A stretch of 62,814 nucleotides of DNA from Pseudoalteromonas sp. P1-9 (GTDB lineage: Bacteria > Pseudomonadota > Gammaproteobacteria > Enterobacterales > Alteromonadaceae): contig NZ_LKBD01000027.1 of the NCBI RefSeq assembly GCF_001399975.1, positions 1-62,814 of the forward strand, in the 5' to 3' direction. A program made the position numbers and the translations under genes. Position 1 is the first letter of the stretch. Every line of letters begins with the position of its first letter. A model generated the notes under the pieces. That model was not told the origin of the DNA and ran no database searches. It worked only from the letters and a program-made list of their open reading frames with translations. Shown here piece after piece: positions 45,968-55,514 of the stretch.

Positions 45968-46817
45968 ACACAGAATCGATTGGTAACAGCTTATCTTTAC
46001 CCCATTCGCTCCAACTGCCATCGTACACTTTCACATTATCAAACCCCGCAACCTCGGCGGCTAATGCTAAAATACACGCGGTTACACCGGATCCACAACT
46101 AAATATAAATTCTCTGGGTGCAGGAACAAGTTCGTTAAAAATTTGTTTGAGTGTAGCTTTCTTTAACAACTCGCCTTGCTCAAGCAAGCTGGCATAATGT
46201 AAGTTGAGCGAGTTTGGAATATGACCACTGCGCATCCCTTCACGCGGCTCAGCTTCTTGTCCGCTAAAACGCCCATAACCTCTCGCATCAACAATTTGAA
46301 TATCGTCATTGTTAATTGCATTTAGTACATAGTGCTTATCAACAAATAGTTGCTTATCTTGCGGAACTTTAAAGTTACCTTTCACTGTTGGTATCGCGTA
46401 ACTTTCAACAACTTCAAAACCCTGTTGCTGCCATGCCGGTAAGCCGCCACGTAAAATAGCAACATTATCAAAGCCCATGGTTTTAAACATAAACCAAGCG
46501 CGTGCTGCAGAGAACAAACCTTGTTTATCATATACAACCAGATGCGAATCTTGATTAATTCCTAACTGCTGTATTTTATCTTCAAAAACGTGCGCACTTG
46601 GCATGGTATTAGGCGATGATGCGGTTACATCTACAATATGTTTACTAAAGTCGAAACGTATTGTGCCTGGGATCACGCCACAACTTTGATCTTTTGATTT
46701 ATTTACCGGGTTATCCATACTGGCATCAAGAACAACTAAGTTAGTGTCATCGAGGTGTTGCTTTAACCAAGTACAATCCACTTGAAAATCAGTGTTATCA
46801 AATACTGAATTAGTCAT
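45960..46817 (-). CDS. sseA: 3-mercaptopyruvate/thiosulfate sulfurtransferase (two rhodanese domains)
   Basis: The 285-residue enzyme has an inactive N-terminal rhodanese domain and an active C-terminal one with the loop CGSGVTACI (catalytic Cys about 238). The variant CG-S-GVTA loop is typical of 3-mercaptopyruvate sulfurtransferases. Other hallmarks are VVLDASMDNP, GVIPGTIRFD and VDARGYGRFSGQEAEPREGMRSGHIPNS. Its ATG overlaps the previous stop (TAATG), so it is coupled to the DUF2884 gene. Confidence 0.92.
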   Translation of the reverse strand: MTNSVFDNTDFQVDCTWLKQHLDDTNLVVLDASMDNPVNKSKDQSCGVIPGTIRFDFSKHIVDVTASSPNTMPSAHVFEDKIQQLGINQDSHLVVYDKQGLFSAARAWFMFKTMGFDNVAILRGGLPAWQQQGFEVVESYAIPTVKGNFKVPQDKQLFVDKHYVLNAINNDDIQIVDARGYGRFSGQEAEPREGMRSGHIPNSLNLHYASLLEQGELLKKATLKQIFNELVPAPREFIFSCGSGVTACILALAAEVAGFDNVKVYDGSWSEWGKDKLLPIDSVSN

Positions 46818-47599
46818 TACAAACTCAACCCTTTTACTTGTACTAAATCAAAATCAGCAAGTTCTGGTACTAGCTGCTGTAGCTTGTCTTCAGTCTCATT
46901 TAAAGTGCGTAAACAACCGCAATATTGATTCGCTTTTTGTTCGAGTTGCACAACTTTCTTTTGTAATGACTTATCAATTTCGCTGGCGATAATATCAATA
47001 CGCTCACCCATGCCTGTGATTTTCTGCTCGATATTGCCTTCATTTGATTCAAATGCATCACCAAGCGCAACTAAAATAGCGCCGAGCGAACCATGCACAG
47101 CAGAGTGAATTTTTTGACTAATTTCTTTTTCAAAAAAATCATCTAATTTAGAAAGGGATTGGGGTGCGATATAGAAAAAGTCATCACCCGCTTTAAACTT
47201 ATCTTTTAGGGCAATTTCAACGTACTTTAGTTGGTCTTTTAATACTTCAGGCTCTTTATCGGTAAAGCCTGTAACCACTTGTTCAATTGCTGACAAGCCT
47301 AAATTAACACCGTCGGTAGCAAGTTTAACCAGTTCAGGTACCGTACTGCGCAACCCTTTGCTGTATTCTTTTAAAACTTGCATCTCTTCATCGTTAAGCT
47401 CAATCCAACGGCCGCGAATAAACAACTGAGTGTCGTTATTTATCTGCACATTGGTTTGTCCTTTATCGACAATGCGAATAACATCATTAGTAATAATTAA
47501 GCCATGTCCAAGCTCAACATCACATAATTCATCAGCCAACGATGCATTTGAAAACAATAAGCCTGCAATCAAAAAGACCCAAAATCGCACCAACTTCAT
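46817..47599 (-). CDS. DUF2884 (YggN-like) exported protein
   Basis: The start at 47599 (MKLVRFWVFLIAGLLFSN) gives a clean signal peptide cut after ASLA; a longer frame from 47638 adds residues before it. The 260-residue product shows the YggN-type N-terminal stretch LCDVELGHGLIITNDVIRIV, a central helical part, and a late C-G-C pair (YCGCLRTLNE). The function is unknown in the family. It is coupled to the sulfurtransferase gene by a one-base overlap. Confidence 0.75.
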   Translation of the reverse strand: MKLVRFWVFLIAGLLFSNASLADELCDVELGHGLIITNDVIRIVDKGQTNVQINNDTQLFIRGRWIELNDEEMQVLKEYSKGLRSTVPELVKLATDGVNLGLSAIEQVVTGFTDKEPEVLKDQLKYVEIALKDKFKAGDDFFYIAPQSLSKLDDFFEKEISQKIHSAVHGSLGAILVALGDAFESNEGNIEQKITGMGERIDIIASEIDKSLQKKVVQLEQKANQYCGCLRTLNETEDKLQQLVPELADFDLVQVKGLSL

Positions 47600-47659
47600 A
47601 ACAATTCTACCCAAAAGATAACTAAGCAAGATTATCAAACTAACGAGGTAGATACCAAA

Positions 47660-48181
47660 TCATTTCGCATAGCGCATTAAACGCAAGTGCACGTCTGAGG
47701 CTTTGCTTCTTAAGTTTGTTTTGCCGCTATAAAAGGCCACAGCCCATGCTTGAGTAATACTGCCAACACCGCTTGTGTTGGTCCAATAGTTTTGCGCCAA
47801 TGTTGCTGGGAATACAACATTATTAATTGCCGCATCAACGCACTGACGTTCAACAAGCGAACTTAACTCTTTAACATTCGGCAACTGCCAATCGTCAAAG
47901 CCAGCGTATTGGTAATCTGCTGCAACTTGCAAGGCTTGTTGCCAAGTTAACTGCTCAGTGCCACCGGTGCAGGTGCTATTAGTTGCATCCCAAGATTGGC
48001 CAATACTGCAACGCATCCACATCAAGCCGGTTGAATTATCAATCGCAGTGCCATCTGCATTTACCGTAAATTGCGCTGTTGGTGACGTGCTAGGAATATT
48101 ACCAACACATACTTGCGCATTAGCAGAGCATGCAAAGATAGTTGTAGTCACAATAATCGATAATTTACTAAAAATACGCAT
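47660..48181 (-). CDS. DUF1566 (Lcl C-terminal-like) exported protein
   Basis: The start at 48181 follows GAGGGTACT, a good ribosome binding site, and gives a signal peptide cut after SANA. The 173-residue product consists of one DUF1566 domain: DNSTGLMWMRCSIGQSWD, LTWQQALQVAADYQYAGFDDWQLPNVKEL, then YWTNTS and LRLMRYAK. The domain occurs in surface-exposed or fimbria-associated proteins. It lies 13 bp after the lipoprotein gene that bears the same domain, so the two probably work together. Confidence 0.85.
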   Translation of the reverse strand: MRIFSKLSIIVTTTIFACSANAQVCVGNIPSTSPTAQFTVNADGTAIDNSTGLMWMRCSIGQSWDATNSTCTGGTEQLTWQQALQVAADYQYAGFDDWQLPNVKELSSLVERQCVDAAINNVVFPATLAQNYWTNTSGVGSITQAWAVAFYSGKTNLRSKASDVHLRLMRYAK

Positions 48182-48194
48182 AGTACCCTCTTTA

Positions 48195-49889
48195 TTAATC
48201 ATCATTACTGGTGTCTCGCACTAAACGTATATAGCCAAGGTTTTGTTTAGGATAACCAATGTCTTTCCCTGAAAACATATCAATCGCCCAAGCAAATGCG
48301 CTTTGCCCACCTTCAGCGCTGGTTTGCATTGTCCAATACGGAAGTACACCATCAATTGCGAGTGTTGCCGAGTGCGGGAAAAAATCAGAGATCAGCACAC
48401 TGCCCGAGCCCTGCTGACCGAAATGCAATAGCGAGCTTAGCTCACTATGGGTTGGCACTCGCCAATTATTACCGCCACAATAATTAATCTCATTAACCTC
48501 TGTTACATACTGGTCAAGACCACAATTAACCGTACTTGGGCAAGAAACTTGTGCGGGCGCCTCTACCCCAGCAAAACCACCATTATTAACCGTTGTTAAA
48601 TACCAACTATAAGTGTTTTGCGCCTCGCGCAATTGCGTATTAGGCAATGTGCCAGTACTGGGTTGCTTAACTTCCCATATTAGCCCTGAAATATTATCTC
48701 TTACACAACTAAAGTTAATGGCATTGTCTGGCAACTCTCCGGCAAACTGATCAAGCTTGGTAAAATCAAATGCCCCGGGGCCGCTGCCAACTTTATCAAG
48801 TAAACCGGCGTGAATGTCGCGGCCAAGCGCTGCATCCTGCATTGGGAATTCAGTTGAAACACAGTTAATTAACTCTTTGCTGTTATCAAAACAGCGATTC
48901 ATACCACTGTCATTAATTAAACCGAGAGCTTTTGGCTCTGCAAGTACCTGTGTTTGTTCACTGTCAGTGCGATTGGCGCTATCAGTTACCGTTAGCTCAA
49001 ATATAAGGCTTTCAGGGGCATCAACATCTGGCACAATAAACTGAGTTTGACACACATCGCTATTATCGAGCGTAACTGTTACACCTGATTGCTGAACCCA
49101 ATTACAACTAAAACTACCATCAACACTGGTTGAAGCGCTTGCATCTAAGGTAACGGTGGAAAATTCTTGCGCGCTTTGGTTTGCTCCGGCATTGGCAAAA
49201 ATTAGTTGATTACTTTTTTGTAAGGTTAGCGCTAACTCGTTAGATTGCTGACCACCTTCATCGTCAGTAATGGTCAAGCGAAACGCTACTTCGTCATTTT
49301 GGGCGAGCAATGGGTGTGTAAATGTTAAATCAGCAGATGTTTTATCGGCAATGGGAATTGCCGTTCCTGCAACTTGTTGCCACAAATAACTGACTAATTG
49401 ACCATTTTCATCTGGATCAAATGAGTTACTGCTAGACAATACAATAATATCGCCATATTGCGACGGTAAGCTGGTCGGCGCAGTTTGCTTAATTGAGACA
49501 ACAGGTAATAAATTAACTGAGTTAATCGATACCACCAAGTTATCGCTTACTGTACGGTTATCTGGGGCAACATATTCAACCGATAACTCAATTGATTGAT
49601 CTTGTTTTACATCGGGCGCGATAATTTCTTGCTTTGCCCCCTCGAGTGGAAAACCTTCAATTTGCGGCCCACTTAACTGGCGCCAAGTAAACGTACCACC
49701 TTCAGGGCTTGCAACCGCATTAACTGAAAACGTGAGTTTTTCATCGAGTGCAATATCACTTCCGGCATTAACAGACAAAGGCGCGCTGGTATTGTCATCG
49801 TTAGATGAACCTGAACCGCCACCACAGCCCAGTACCAACATCGCACTTAAGCAAGTGAGCAATACGGAATGCTGTTTTCCTATGGTCAT
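48195..49889 (-). CDS. lipoprotein with PKD-like repeats and DUF1566 domain
   Basis: The 564-residue protein begins at 49889 (MTIGKQHSV) and has a lipobox LVLGC followed by a Gly/Ser linker. Three PKD/REJ-like beta repeats are visible, for example in FTWRQLSGPQIEG, YLWQQVAGTAIPI and CNWVQQSGVTVTL. The C-terminal part from about residue 330 is a DUF1566 domain (NISGLIWEVKQPS, CGGNNWRVPTHSEL, YIRLVRD). It is probably on the cell surface, where it would bind protein or sugar. It is the first gene of the pair. The repeats resemble those of the M6 protease in this window. Confidence 0.85.
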   Translation of the reverse strand: MTIGKQHSVLLTCLSAMLVLGCGGGSGSSNDDNTSAPLSVNAGSDIALDEKLTFSVNAVASPEGGTFTWRQLSGPQIEGFPLEGAKQEIIAPDVKQDQSIELSVEYVAPDNRTVSDNLVVSINSVNLLPVVSIKQTAPTSLPSQYGDIIVLSSSNSFDPDENGQLVSYLWQQVAGTAIPIADKTSADLTFTHPLLAQNDEVAFRLTITDDEGGQQSNELALTLQKSNQLIFANAGANQSAQEFSTVTLDASASTSVDGSFSCNWVQQSGVTVTLDNSDVCQTQFIVPDVDAPESLIFELTVTDSANRTDSEQTQVLAEPKALGLINDSGMNRCFDNSKELINCVSTEFPMQDAALGRDIHAGLLDKVGSGPGAFDFTKLDQFAGELPDNAINFSCVRDNISGLIWEVKQPSTGTLPNTQLREAQNTYSWYLTTVNNGGFAGVEAPAQVSCPSTVNCGLDQYVTEVNEINYCGGNNWRVPTHSELSSLLHFGQQGSGSVLISDFFPHSATLAIDGVLPYWTMQTSAEGGQSAFAWAIDMFSGKDIGYPKQNLGYIRLVRDTSNDD

Positions 49890-49937
49890 AAATAACACCT
49901 AATAAAAAGTCGTTTTCTAAAATATAAAAATTTAATG

Positions 49938-49979
49938 CAAAAAAGCAGCCATAATTTTTCAACTATGACTGCTTTTTTT
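49938..49979 (-). terminator. terminator after the 110-aa ORF
   Basis: A stem AAAAAAGCAGTCATA with its near complement (one mismatch) is followed by a run of T on the minus strand. It lies just past the ORF at 50003-50335. Confidence 0.8.
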
Positions 49980-50002
49980 AGAAATAAAATAATCGTTCTG
50001 AG

Positions 50003-50335
50003 TTACATGTAACTTTCTTGATGAACACGTACAAACAGTTTTGTACCTACCTTTGAGTAATCAACTTTATACTCTCGGCCATCTAGTGCTTGTAAAAAAA
50101 GAAGCTGCTTTTCCTCACCAAATACATCTTGCGAGCCTATTTGAACAACCTCTAAATAACGTTCTTTAGCTTCTCGGCGGTTGCGCGGCAGGCTTTCTTT
50201 GAAAGGCTGTAAACCAAAAGCTGTCACTCTAATCTTAGGATGGCTATCCCCATTAACAATCACTAAATCAAACTTTTTTTCTTTATGAATTATGGTGTTG
50301 CGACCACTTTTCACATATGCTCTGTCATCTGTCAT
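50003..50335 (-). CDS. unknown protein, 110 aa
   Basis: The start at 50335 (MTDDRAYVKSGR) has AAGG about 6 nt upstream; a longer frame to 50386 is less likely. The product is soluble and basic, with no known motif. It might be a small nucleic-acid-binding or regulatory protein, but nothing in it proves this. It has its own terminator and lies between the lipoprotein gene and the DUF2982-like gene on the same strand. Confidence 0.65.
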   Translation of the reverse strand: MTDDRAYVKSGRNTIIHKEKKFDLVIVNGDSHPKIRVTAFGLQPFKESLPRNRREAKERYLEVVQIGSQDVFGEEKQLLFLQALDGREYKVDYSKVGTKLFVRVHQESYM

Positions 50336-50410
50336 GTTCAGCCTTTCCGATTTACACAACGCAAACCTTAATGACTTTAAATTCAAAAATTTGCGCTTAT
50401 AACTATCTTT

Positions 50411-51103
50411 CTACTTGATGTTACTATATTTTTCTATCGTTTTCTCGGGATCTCGCAACCAGTGTTGCAATAAATTCACAAATTCATCTGCTGGGCGATC
50501 AAAGTAATTATAGGATATCAAAAAATGATAGCCATAAAGCTCGTTAAAATGCTCAAGACGATGGCTCATCATGGCGAGTAAACCATTGGATTCAAACTTA
50601 TCTTGATACTGATTCGCCTCAATTAGCCAATCATCCGGCACATTACCTAACGGCCATTTAACTTTAATGCCTGCAATTAGCCAGTTGCGCTGCTCCATAA
50701 TTAGCTTAAGTGCCAACCTTGGTGGCATACGCTTAATTAGTGGCGCGATCGACTTAAGCCGTAACCCCAAGCACGAAAGCTCAATGAACTGGTTATCATT
50801 TGCAATGCTGACTTGCCCTACTTCAGCGATATTATCGCGAGAAATACGCACTTTGCCGTAGCGATGATAAAACACTAAACCATTGTTGCTCAATACTAAA
50901 TTATAGCGTGGTTCTGATAATTTAAAATATCCGATAAACATTGCAAACAAGGCGCCAATCACTACCGCCACATCAAAAATAGAGATGGGTTCTGGCTTTA
51001 ATTTAACGAACAATAGTACCAGCACCAGCACAATGCTACCGGCAACCAAAAACTCGCCACCGAACTTATGCGCCGACGCAGCTATTTTTAAACGTTTTGC
51101 CAT
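50411..51103 (-). CDS. DUF2982-like membrane protein
   Basis: The 230-residue protein has two N-terminal membrane segments (about 20-35 and 43-60), then a cytoplasmic part of about 165 residues starting with a PH-like strand region (YNLVLSNNGLVFYHRYGKVRI). From memory it resembles DUF2982 proteins of Shewanella and Pseudoalteromonas, which also sit next to RND efflux genes. The function is unknown. It is divergent from the RND operon that begins at 51326. The start is set at the ATG after GGGGCTA. Confidence 0.65.
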   Translation of the reverse strand: MAKRLKIAASAHKFGGEFLVAGSIVLVLVLLFVKLKPEPISIFDVAVVIGALFAMFIGYFKLSEPRYNLVLSNNGLVFYHRYGKVRISRDNIAEVGQVSIANDNQFIELSCLGLRLKSIAPLIKRMPPRLALKLIMEQRNWLIAGIKVKWPLGNVPDDWLIEANQYQDKFESNGLLAMMSHRLEHFNELYGYHFLISYNYFDRPADEFVNLLQHWLRDPEKTIEKYSNIK

Positions 51104-51325
51104 TAGCCCCACACACTAAAATATAAACATGCCATTAAAACACCCCAAATTAATGCTGCTCTTAGCTGTTTGCAATATGGGCAATTTTTACTTTTATTTT
51201 TCATAAATTCTACGTACTCACGGAAAAAAACACGTTTAATTCACAATATTATACGATGCCTAGCACGCACAAGTTCTAAACTGTCTAGTAGAATAGTGAG
51301 CCCTGAACACTTACGAGAAACTTTT

Positions 51326-52387
51326 ATGCACGCAAAACAATCTGGTAAAGCATTATTCCCCCTCATATGTTTTGTTTTATTCGGTTTATGCATTTATTTG
51401 TATTTACCTGAATCGCAAGGACAACAAAACAAGCGAAATGCAAACGCAACACCAGTACAGGCGCATCAAGTGGCAATTAGCCGCCAAGCAAATATTATCG
51501 AATCGCTTGGTACTGCGCGTGCAAATCAAGCGGTAACACTCGTTAGCGCACAATCCGACTATATTAAAAATATCTTTTTTGATGATGGCGACACCGTTAA
51601 AAAAGGCCAGTTGCTGGTTGAACTTCAAGATGCCGAAGAAAAAACCCGCGTTGAAGAGCTGGAAATTCTATTAAAAGAAGAGAAACGTAAGTTAAAACGC
51701 TTACAACAGCTGGCAAAAACACAAGCCACCGCGCGCTCTGCACTTGATGAGCAAGAGGCAAGCTACGAGGCAACCAAAACACAACTGGCTAGCGCTAAAA
51801 TCAAACTTGCTGAAATGAAGCTATATGCACCATTTAGCGGCAAACTTGGCTTGCGAGAAGTATCTACTGGTACCTTTGTAAATACCAGTACAGAAATCAC
51901 CACACTGGATGATACCAGCGTGATTAAAACCGATTTTAATGTGCCAGAGAAATACCTCGCGCAAATCGCCATTGGTATGACAGTAACCGCAACAAGCCCT
52001 GCTTACCCAACAAAAACCTTCAGCGGTACAGTGTCACACATTGCCAGTCGTATTGATGCGGCAACACGCAGTGTAAAAATCACCGCAAACTTTGATAATA
52101 AAGATAACATGCTACGTACTGGCATGCTGCTATACACGCAATTAGAACTAAGCGCACAAAACACCTTGATGGTGCCTGAAAAATCACTTATTCCGCAGCA
52201 AGACAAACACTTTGTTTATGTCATTAACGATAACGTGATCGAAAAGCGCCAAGTTACTATTGGCCTGCGCCGCGGTGGTTGGGTTGCCATTGGCAGCGGT
52301 TTAAGCGAAGGCGAACAGATTGTGACTGAAGGTATTATTAAAGTCAGACCAAATAGCCAAGTGACAATTAAGGAGATGCTGAAATGA
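51326..52387 (+). CDS. RND efflux periplasmic adaptor
   Basis: The 353-residue protein starts at 51326 (MHAKQSGKALFPLI). The longer frame from 51170 places 52 unrelated residues before the membrane anchor. One membrane segment lies at about 8-28. The lipoyl halves are DYIKNIFFDDGDTVKKGQLLVEL and MKLYAPFSGKLGLREV, with a helical hairpin between. The C-terminal part ends with IVTEGIIKVRPNSQV. The stop overlaps the pump start by 4 bp, the usual adaptor-pump coupling. Confidence 0.93.
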   Translation: MHAKQSGKALFPLICFVLFGLCIYLYLPESQGQQNKRNANATPVQAHQVAISRQANIIESLGTARANQAVTLVSAQSDYIKNIFFDDGDTVKKGQLLVELQDAEEKTRVEELEILLKEEKRKLKRLQQLAKTQATARSALDEQEASYEATKTQLASAKIKLAEMKLYAPFSGKLGLREVSTGTFVNTSTEITTLDDTSVIKTDFNVPEKYLAQIAIGMTVTATSPAYPTKTFSGTVSHIASRIDAATRSVKITANFDNKDNMLRTGMLLYTQLELSAQNTLMVPEKSLIPQQDKHFVYVINDNVIEKRQVTIGLRRGGWVAIGSGLSEGEQIVTEGIIKVRPNSQVTIKEMLK

Positions 52388-55300
52388 TTTTAACCGACAT
52401 TTCAGTTAAACGTCCGGTCTTTGCAACCGTAATAAACTTACTGCTACTTACTTTTGGTTTAGTTGCATTTTCAATGCTTCCACTAAGAGAGTACCCAGAT
52501 ATTGATACACCAATTGTGTCAGTAAGCACTAGCTACACAGGTGCGTCTTCTGAGGTTATCGAAACCAAAATTACCCAAGTATTAGAAAACCGTATTTCAG
52601 GTATTGAAGGTGTTAAAAGCATTAACTCGTCAAGCCGAAATGGTCGCTCAAATATTACCATTGAATTTAATATTGACCGCGATATTGATGCCGCTGCCAA
52701 CGATGTACGCGAACGTGTTTCACGCGCACTTGATAGCTTACCCGAGCAAGTACGCCCGCCAGAAGTGTCAAAATCCGACAGCGATGAAAGCCCTATTGCA
52801 TGGTTTGTATTAAACAGTACATCAATGAATTCATTGCAGCTGTCTGATTACGCCCAGCGTTATATTGTTGATAGGCTTGCGGTAGTAGATGGCGTAGCTA
52901 ATGTGCGCCTTGGTGGCCAACGCGAATACTCGATGAAAGTGTGGTTAAACCGTGATGCAATGGCCGCTAAAGGGGTTACCGCTGATGAAATTGAGCGTGT
53001 ATTACGTCAAGAAAACGTTGAATTACCAGCCGGTGAAATTGAATCGGTAGATCGCGATTTTACTGTGCGTATTGCGCGCAGCTACAAATCACAAAGCGAC
53101 TTTCAAAACTTAGTCATCAAACGCGGTAACAGCGGTTACTTAGTACGTTTAAAAGAAGTGGCTGACGTAAAACTTGAAGCAGTTGATGAAGAAAACTTGT
53201 TCCGCGGTAACAGCAAAGACATGATAGGCCTTGGTATTGTTAAGCAAGCCAAAGCTAACACCTTAACCGTAGTTGAAAAAGCACGCGAAGAAATAGAAAA
53301 AATTAAGCGCTCATTACCAGAAGGCACCACCATTCAAGACAGTTACGATTCATCTATTTTCATCCGTGAGTCGATTTCTGAGGTATATCGCACACTCGCT
53401 ATTGCAATGGCGTTAGTAGTTGCCGTTATCTTTTTATTCTTAGGCAGCGTGCGCGCAACCCTTATTCCGGCAATTACCGTACCCGTTGCACTGATTGGTA
53501 GCTTTACTTTTCTTTACGGCATGGGTTACTCAATTAACTTACTTACCTTACTCGCCTTAGTACTGGCAATTGGTTTAGTGGTAGATGATGCCATTGTAAT
53601 GCTTGAAAACATTCACCGCCGTGTTGAACTTGGCGAGCCACCACTGCTTGCGGCCTATCGCGGTGCACGTGAAGTCGGCTTTGCGATTGTTGCAACAACA
53701 TTAGTACTGGTGTCGGTATTTGTGCCGTTAGTCTTTATGGAAGGTCGAATTGGTAGCTTATTTACTGAATTTGCTATGGCCACCAGCGCAGCGGTAATTT
53801 TCTCAAGCTTAACCGCACTCACATTATCGCCAGCGCTGTGCTCTAAAATTTTAAAGCCAAGTGAAAAAGCATCCAAGTTTAGTCATAAAATTGATGCACT
53901 ATTTGGCAAAGTTGAGAGCGGCTACGAAAATTTACTGCGTAACAACGTGGCTAGTAGCAAAAGTATGTTGCTACTTCTTATTTTTGCGGGTCTTGCCAGT
54001 TACTTGCTGTTTAAACAATTGCCATCGGAACTCACACCAAAAGAAGACCGCGGTACTTTCTTTATAATGATGAATGGTCCTGAAGGCGCAAGCTACGAAA
54101 ATAACGCACAGAACATGGCTCAGATTGAAGAAAAACTGATGCCGTACCAAGAAAATGGTGAGTTAAGTCGCGTACTTATTCGTGTTCCTGGCTGGGGTGG
54201 CCGTGGCGGCGTTGCTATTGTGGGTATGGCCGATTGGGACGAACGCAAACGCGATACGTGGCAAGTTATGGGCGAAATCAGCGGTAAATTAACCGATGTT
54301 ACCGATGTGCGCGCCTTTGCCATTATGCGCTCTGGCGTTGGCGGTCGTGGTAACAGTCGTCCGGTTGAGTTTGTATTGCAAGGCAATAGCTACGAAGAAC
54401 TGGCCGATTGGCGTGACCGTATTCTAGCCCGTGCCCGCGAAAATAAAGGGCTAGTGCGTCTTGACCACGATTACAAAGAGACCTTTCCGCAGTTTTTAGT
54501 CAGTATTGATAAAAACAAAGCGGCAGATCTGGGCATTAGCATTTCGCAAATTGGTCGCACTCTTGAATCTATGCTGGGTCAGCGCCGAGTCACCACGTTT
54601 ATTGATCGCGGTGAAGAATACGATGTAATTTTAAAAGGCACTAAAGCGGACTTTTCAGACCCTAAGAATATTTCGTCGATTTACCTAAAATCACGTAACA
54701 ATGACTTAGTGCCACTGGATAGCTTAATTTCAATTGATGAGCAAGCAACGGCTGCGCGTTTAAACCGTTATAACCGTATGCGCGCCATTACCATTAGCGC
54801 CAACCTTGCAGCTGATTACTCACTAGCTGAAGCACTTGATTTCCTAAACCAAGTGGCAATGGAAGAAAACGACATTGAAGGCGCGATTGATTACAAAGGC
54901 GAATCGCAAATGTTCTACGAAGGCGCATCAGCAATGACCTATGTGTTTATTTTAGCGCTCACGGTTACTTTCTTAGTACTTGCAGCGCAATTTGAGAGCT
55001 TTGTGCACCCGTTAGTCATTATGCTTACAGTACCACTTGGCTTAGTTGGCGCACTAACAGGGTTATTCTTTACCGATTCCAGCCTTAATATTTACAGCCA
55101 AATTGGTATTGTAATGTTGATAGGATTAAGCGCGAAAAACGGTATTTTAATCGTTGAATTTGCTAACCAACTACGTGATAAAGGCATTGCCTTTACCGAG
55201 GCTTTAATCAGCGCATCAAAACAGCGCCTACGCCCAATTATTATGACATCTTTAACCACAGTAATGAGCTCGGTACCACTGGTGTTGGCATCTGGCCCGG

Positions 55301-55473
55301 GGTCTGAAAGCCGTATGGTTATTGGTATTGTTATTTTAACCGGTGTGGTTGTGGCAACCTTGCTAACACTATTTGTTATTCCAAGTGCGTATTACATGCT
55401 GGCGCGTAACACACAATCGCCAGAAACCACTGAGAAAGCAATTAACGATCAAGCCAGCGATCATCCGCTATAA
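52384..55473 (+). CDS. RND family multidrug efflux pump (AcrB/MexF-like)
   Basis: The 1029-residue protein has the RND layout. It starts with MILTDISVKRPVFATVINLL, has the proton-relay helix LLALVLAIGLVVDDAIVMLENI (Asp pair), the PN-type periplasmic loops, and the late helix GIVMLIGLSAKNGILIVEFAN. The second half repeats the first. It exports hydrophobic compounds using the proton gradient. No outer-membrane factor gene follows, so it probably borrows a TolC-like channel. Confidence 0.95.
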   Translation: MILTDISVKRPVFATVINLLLLTFGLVAFSMLPLREYPDIDTPIVSVSTSYTGASSEVIETKITQVLENRISGIEGVKSINSSSRNGRSNITIEFNIDRDIDAAANDVRERVSRALDSLPEQVRPPEVSKSDSDESPIAWFVLNSTSMNSLQLSDYAQRYIVDRLAVVDGVANVRLGGQREYSMKVWLNRDAMAAKGVTADEIERVLRQENVELPAGEIESVDRDFTVRIARSYKSQSDFQNLVIKRGNSGYLVRLKEVADVKLEAVDEENLFRGNSKDMIGLGIVKQAKANTLTVVEKAREEIEKIKRSLPEGTTIQDSYDSSIFIRESISEVYRTLAIAMALVVAVIFLFLGSVRATLIPAITVPVALIGSFTFLYGMGYSINLLTLLALVLAIGLVVDDAIVMLENIHRRVELGEPPLLAAYRGAREVGFAIVATTLVLVSVFVPLVFMEGRIGSLFTEFAMATSAAVIFSSLTALTLSPALCSKILKPSEKASKFSHKIDALFGKVESGYENLLRNNVASSKSMLLLLIFAGLASYLLFKQLPSELTPKEDRGTFFIMMNGPEGASYENNAQNMAQIEEKLMPYQENGELSRVLIRVPGWGGRGGVAIVGMADWDERKRDTWQVMGEISGKLTDVTDVRAFAIMRSGVGGRGNSRPVEFVLQGNSYEELADWRDRILARARENKGLVRLDHDYKETFPQFLVSIDKNKAADLGISISQIGRTLESMLGQRRVTTFIDRGEEYDVILKGTKADFSDPKNISSIYLKSRNNDLVPLDSLISIDEQATAARLNRYNRMRAITISANLAADYSLAEALDFLNQVAMEENDIEGAIDYKGESQMFYEGASAMTYVFILALTVTFLVLAAQFESFVHPLVIMLTVPLGLVGALTGLFFTDSSLNIYSQIGIVMLIGLSAKNGILIVEFANQLRDKGIAFTEALISASKQRLRPIIMTSLTTVMSSVPLVLASGPGSESRMVIGIVILTGVVVATLLTLFVIPSAYYMLARNTQSPETTEKAINDQASDHPL

Positions 55474-55479
55474 AACTAC

Positions 55480-55514
55480 AGAGTGGTAGCGACTCTAAAC
55501 TTAGCTACCACTCT
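55480..55514. repeat. 11-bp inverted repeat between convergent genes
   Basis: AGAGTGGTAGC (55480-55490) pairs exactly with GCTACCACTCT (55504-55514). The second arm overlaps the SDR stop codon. It lies between the RND pump and the SDR gene and may act as a terminator, although no T-run follows. Confidence 0.5.
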
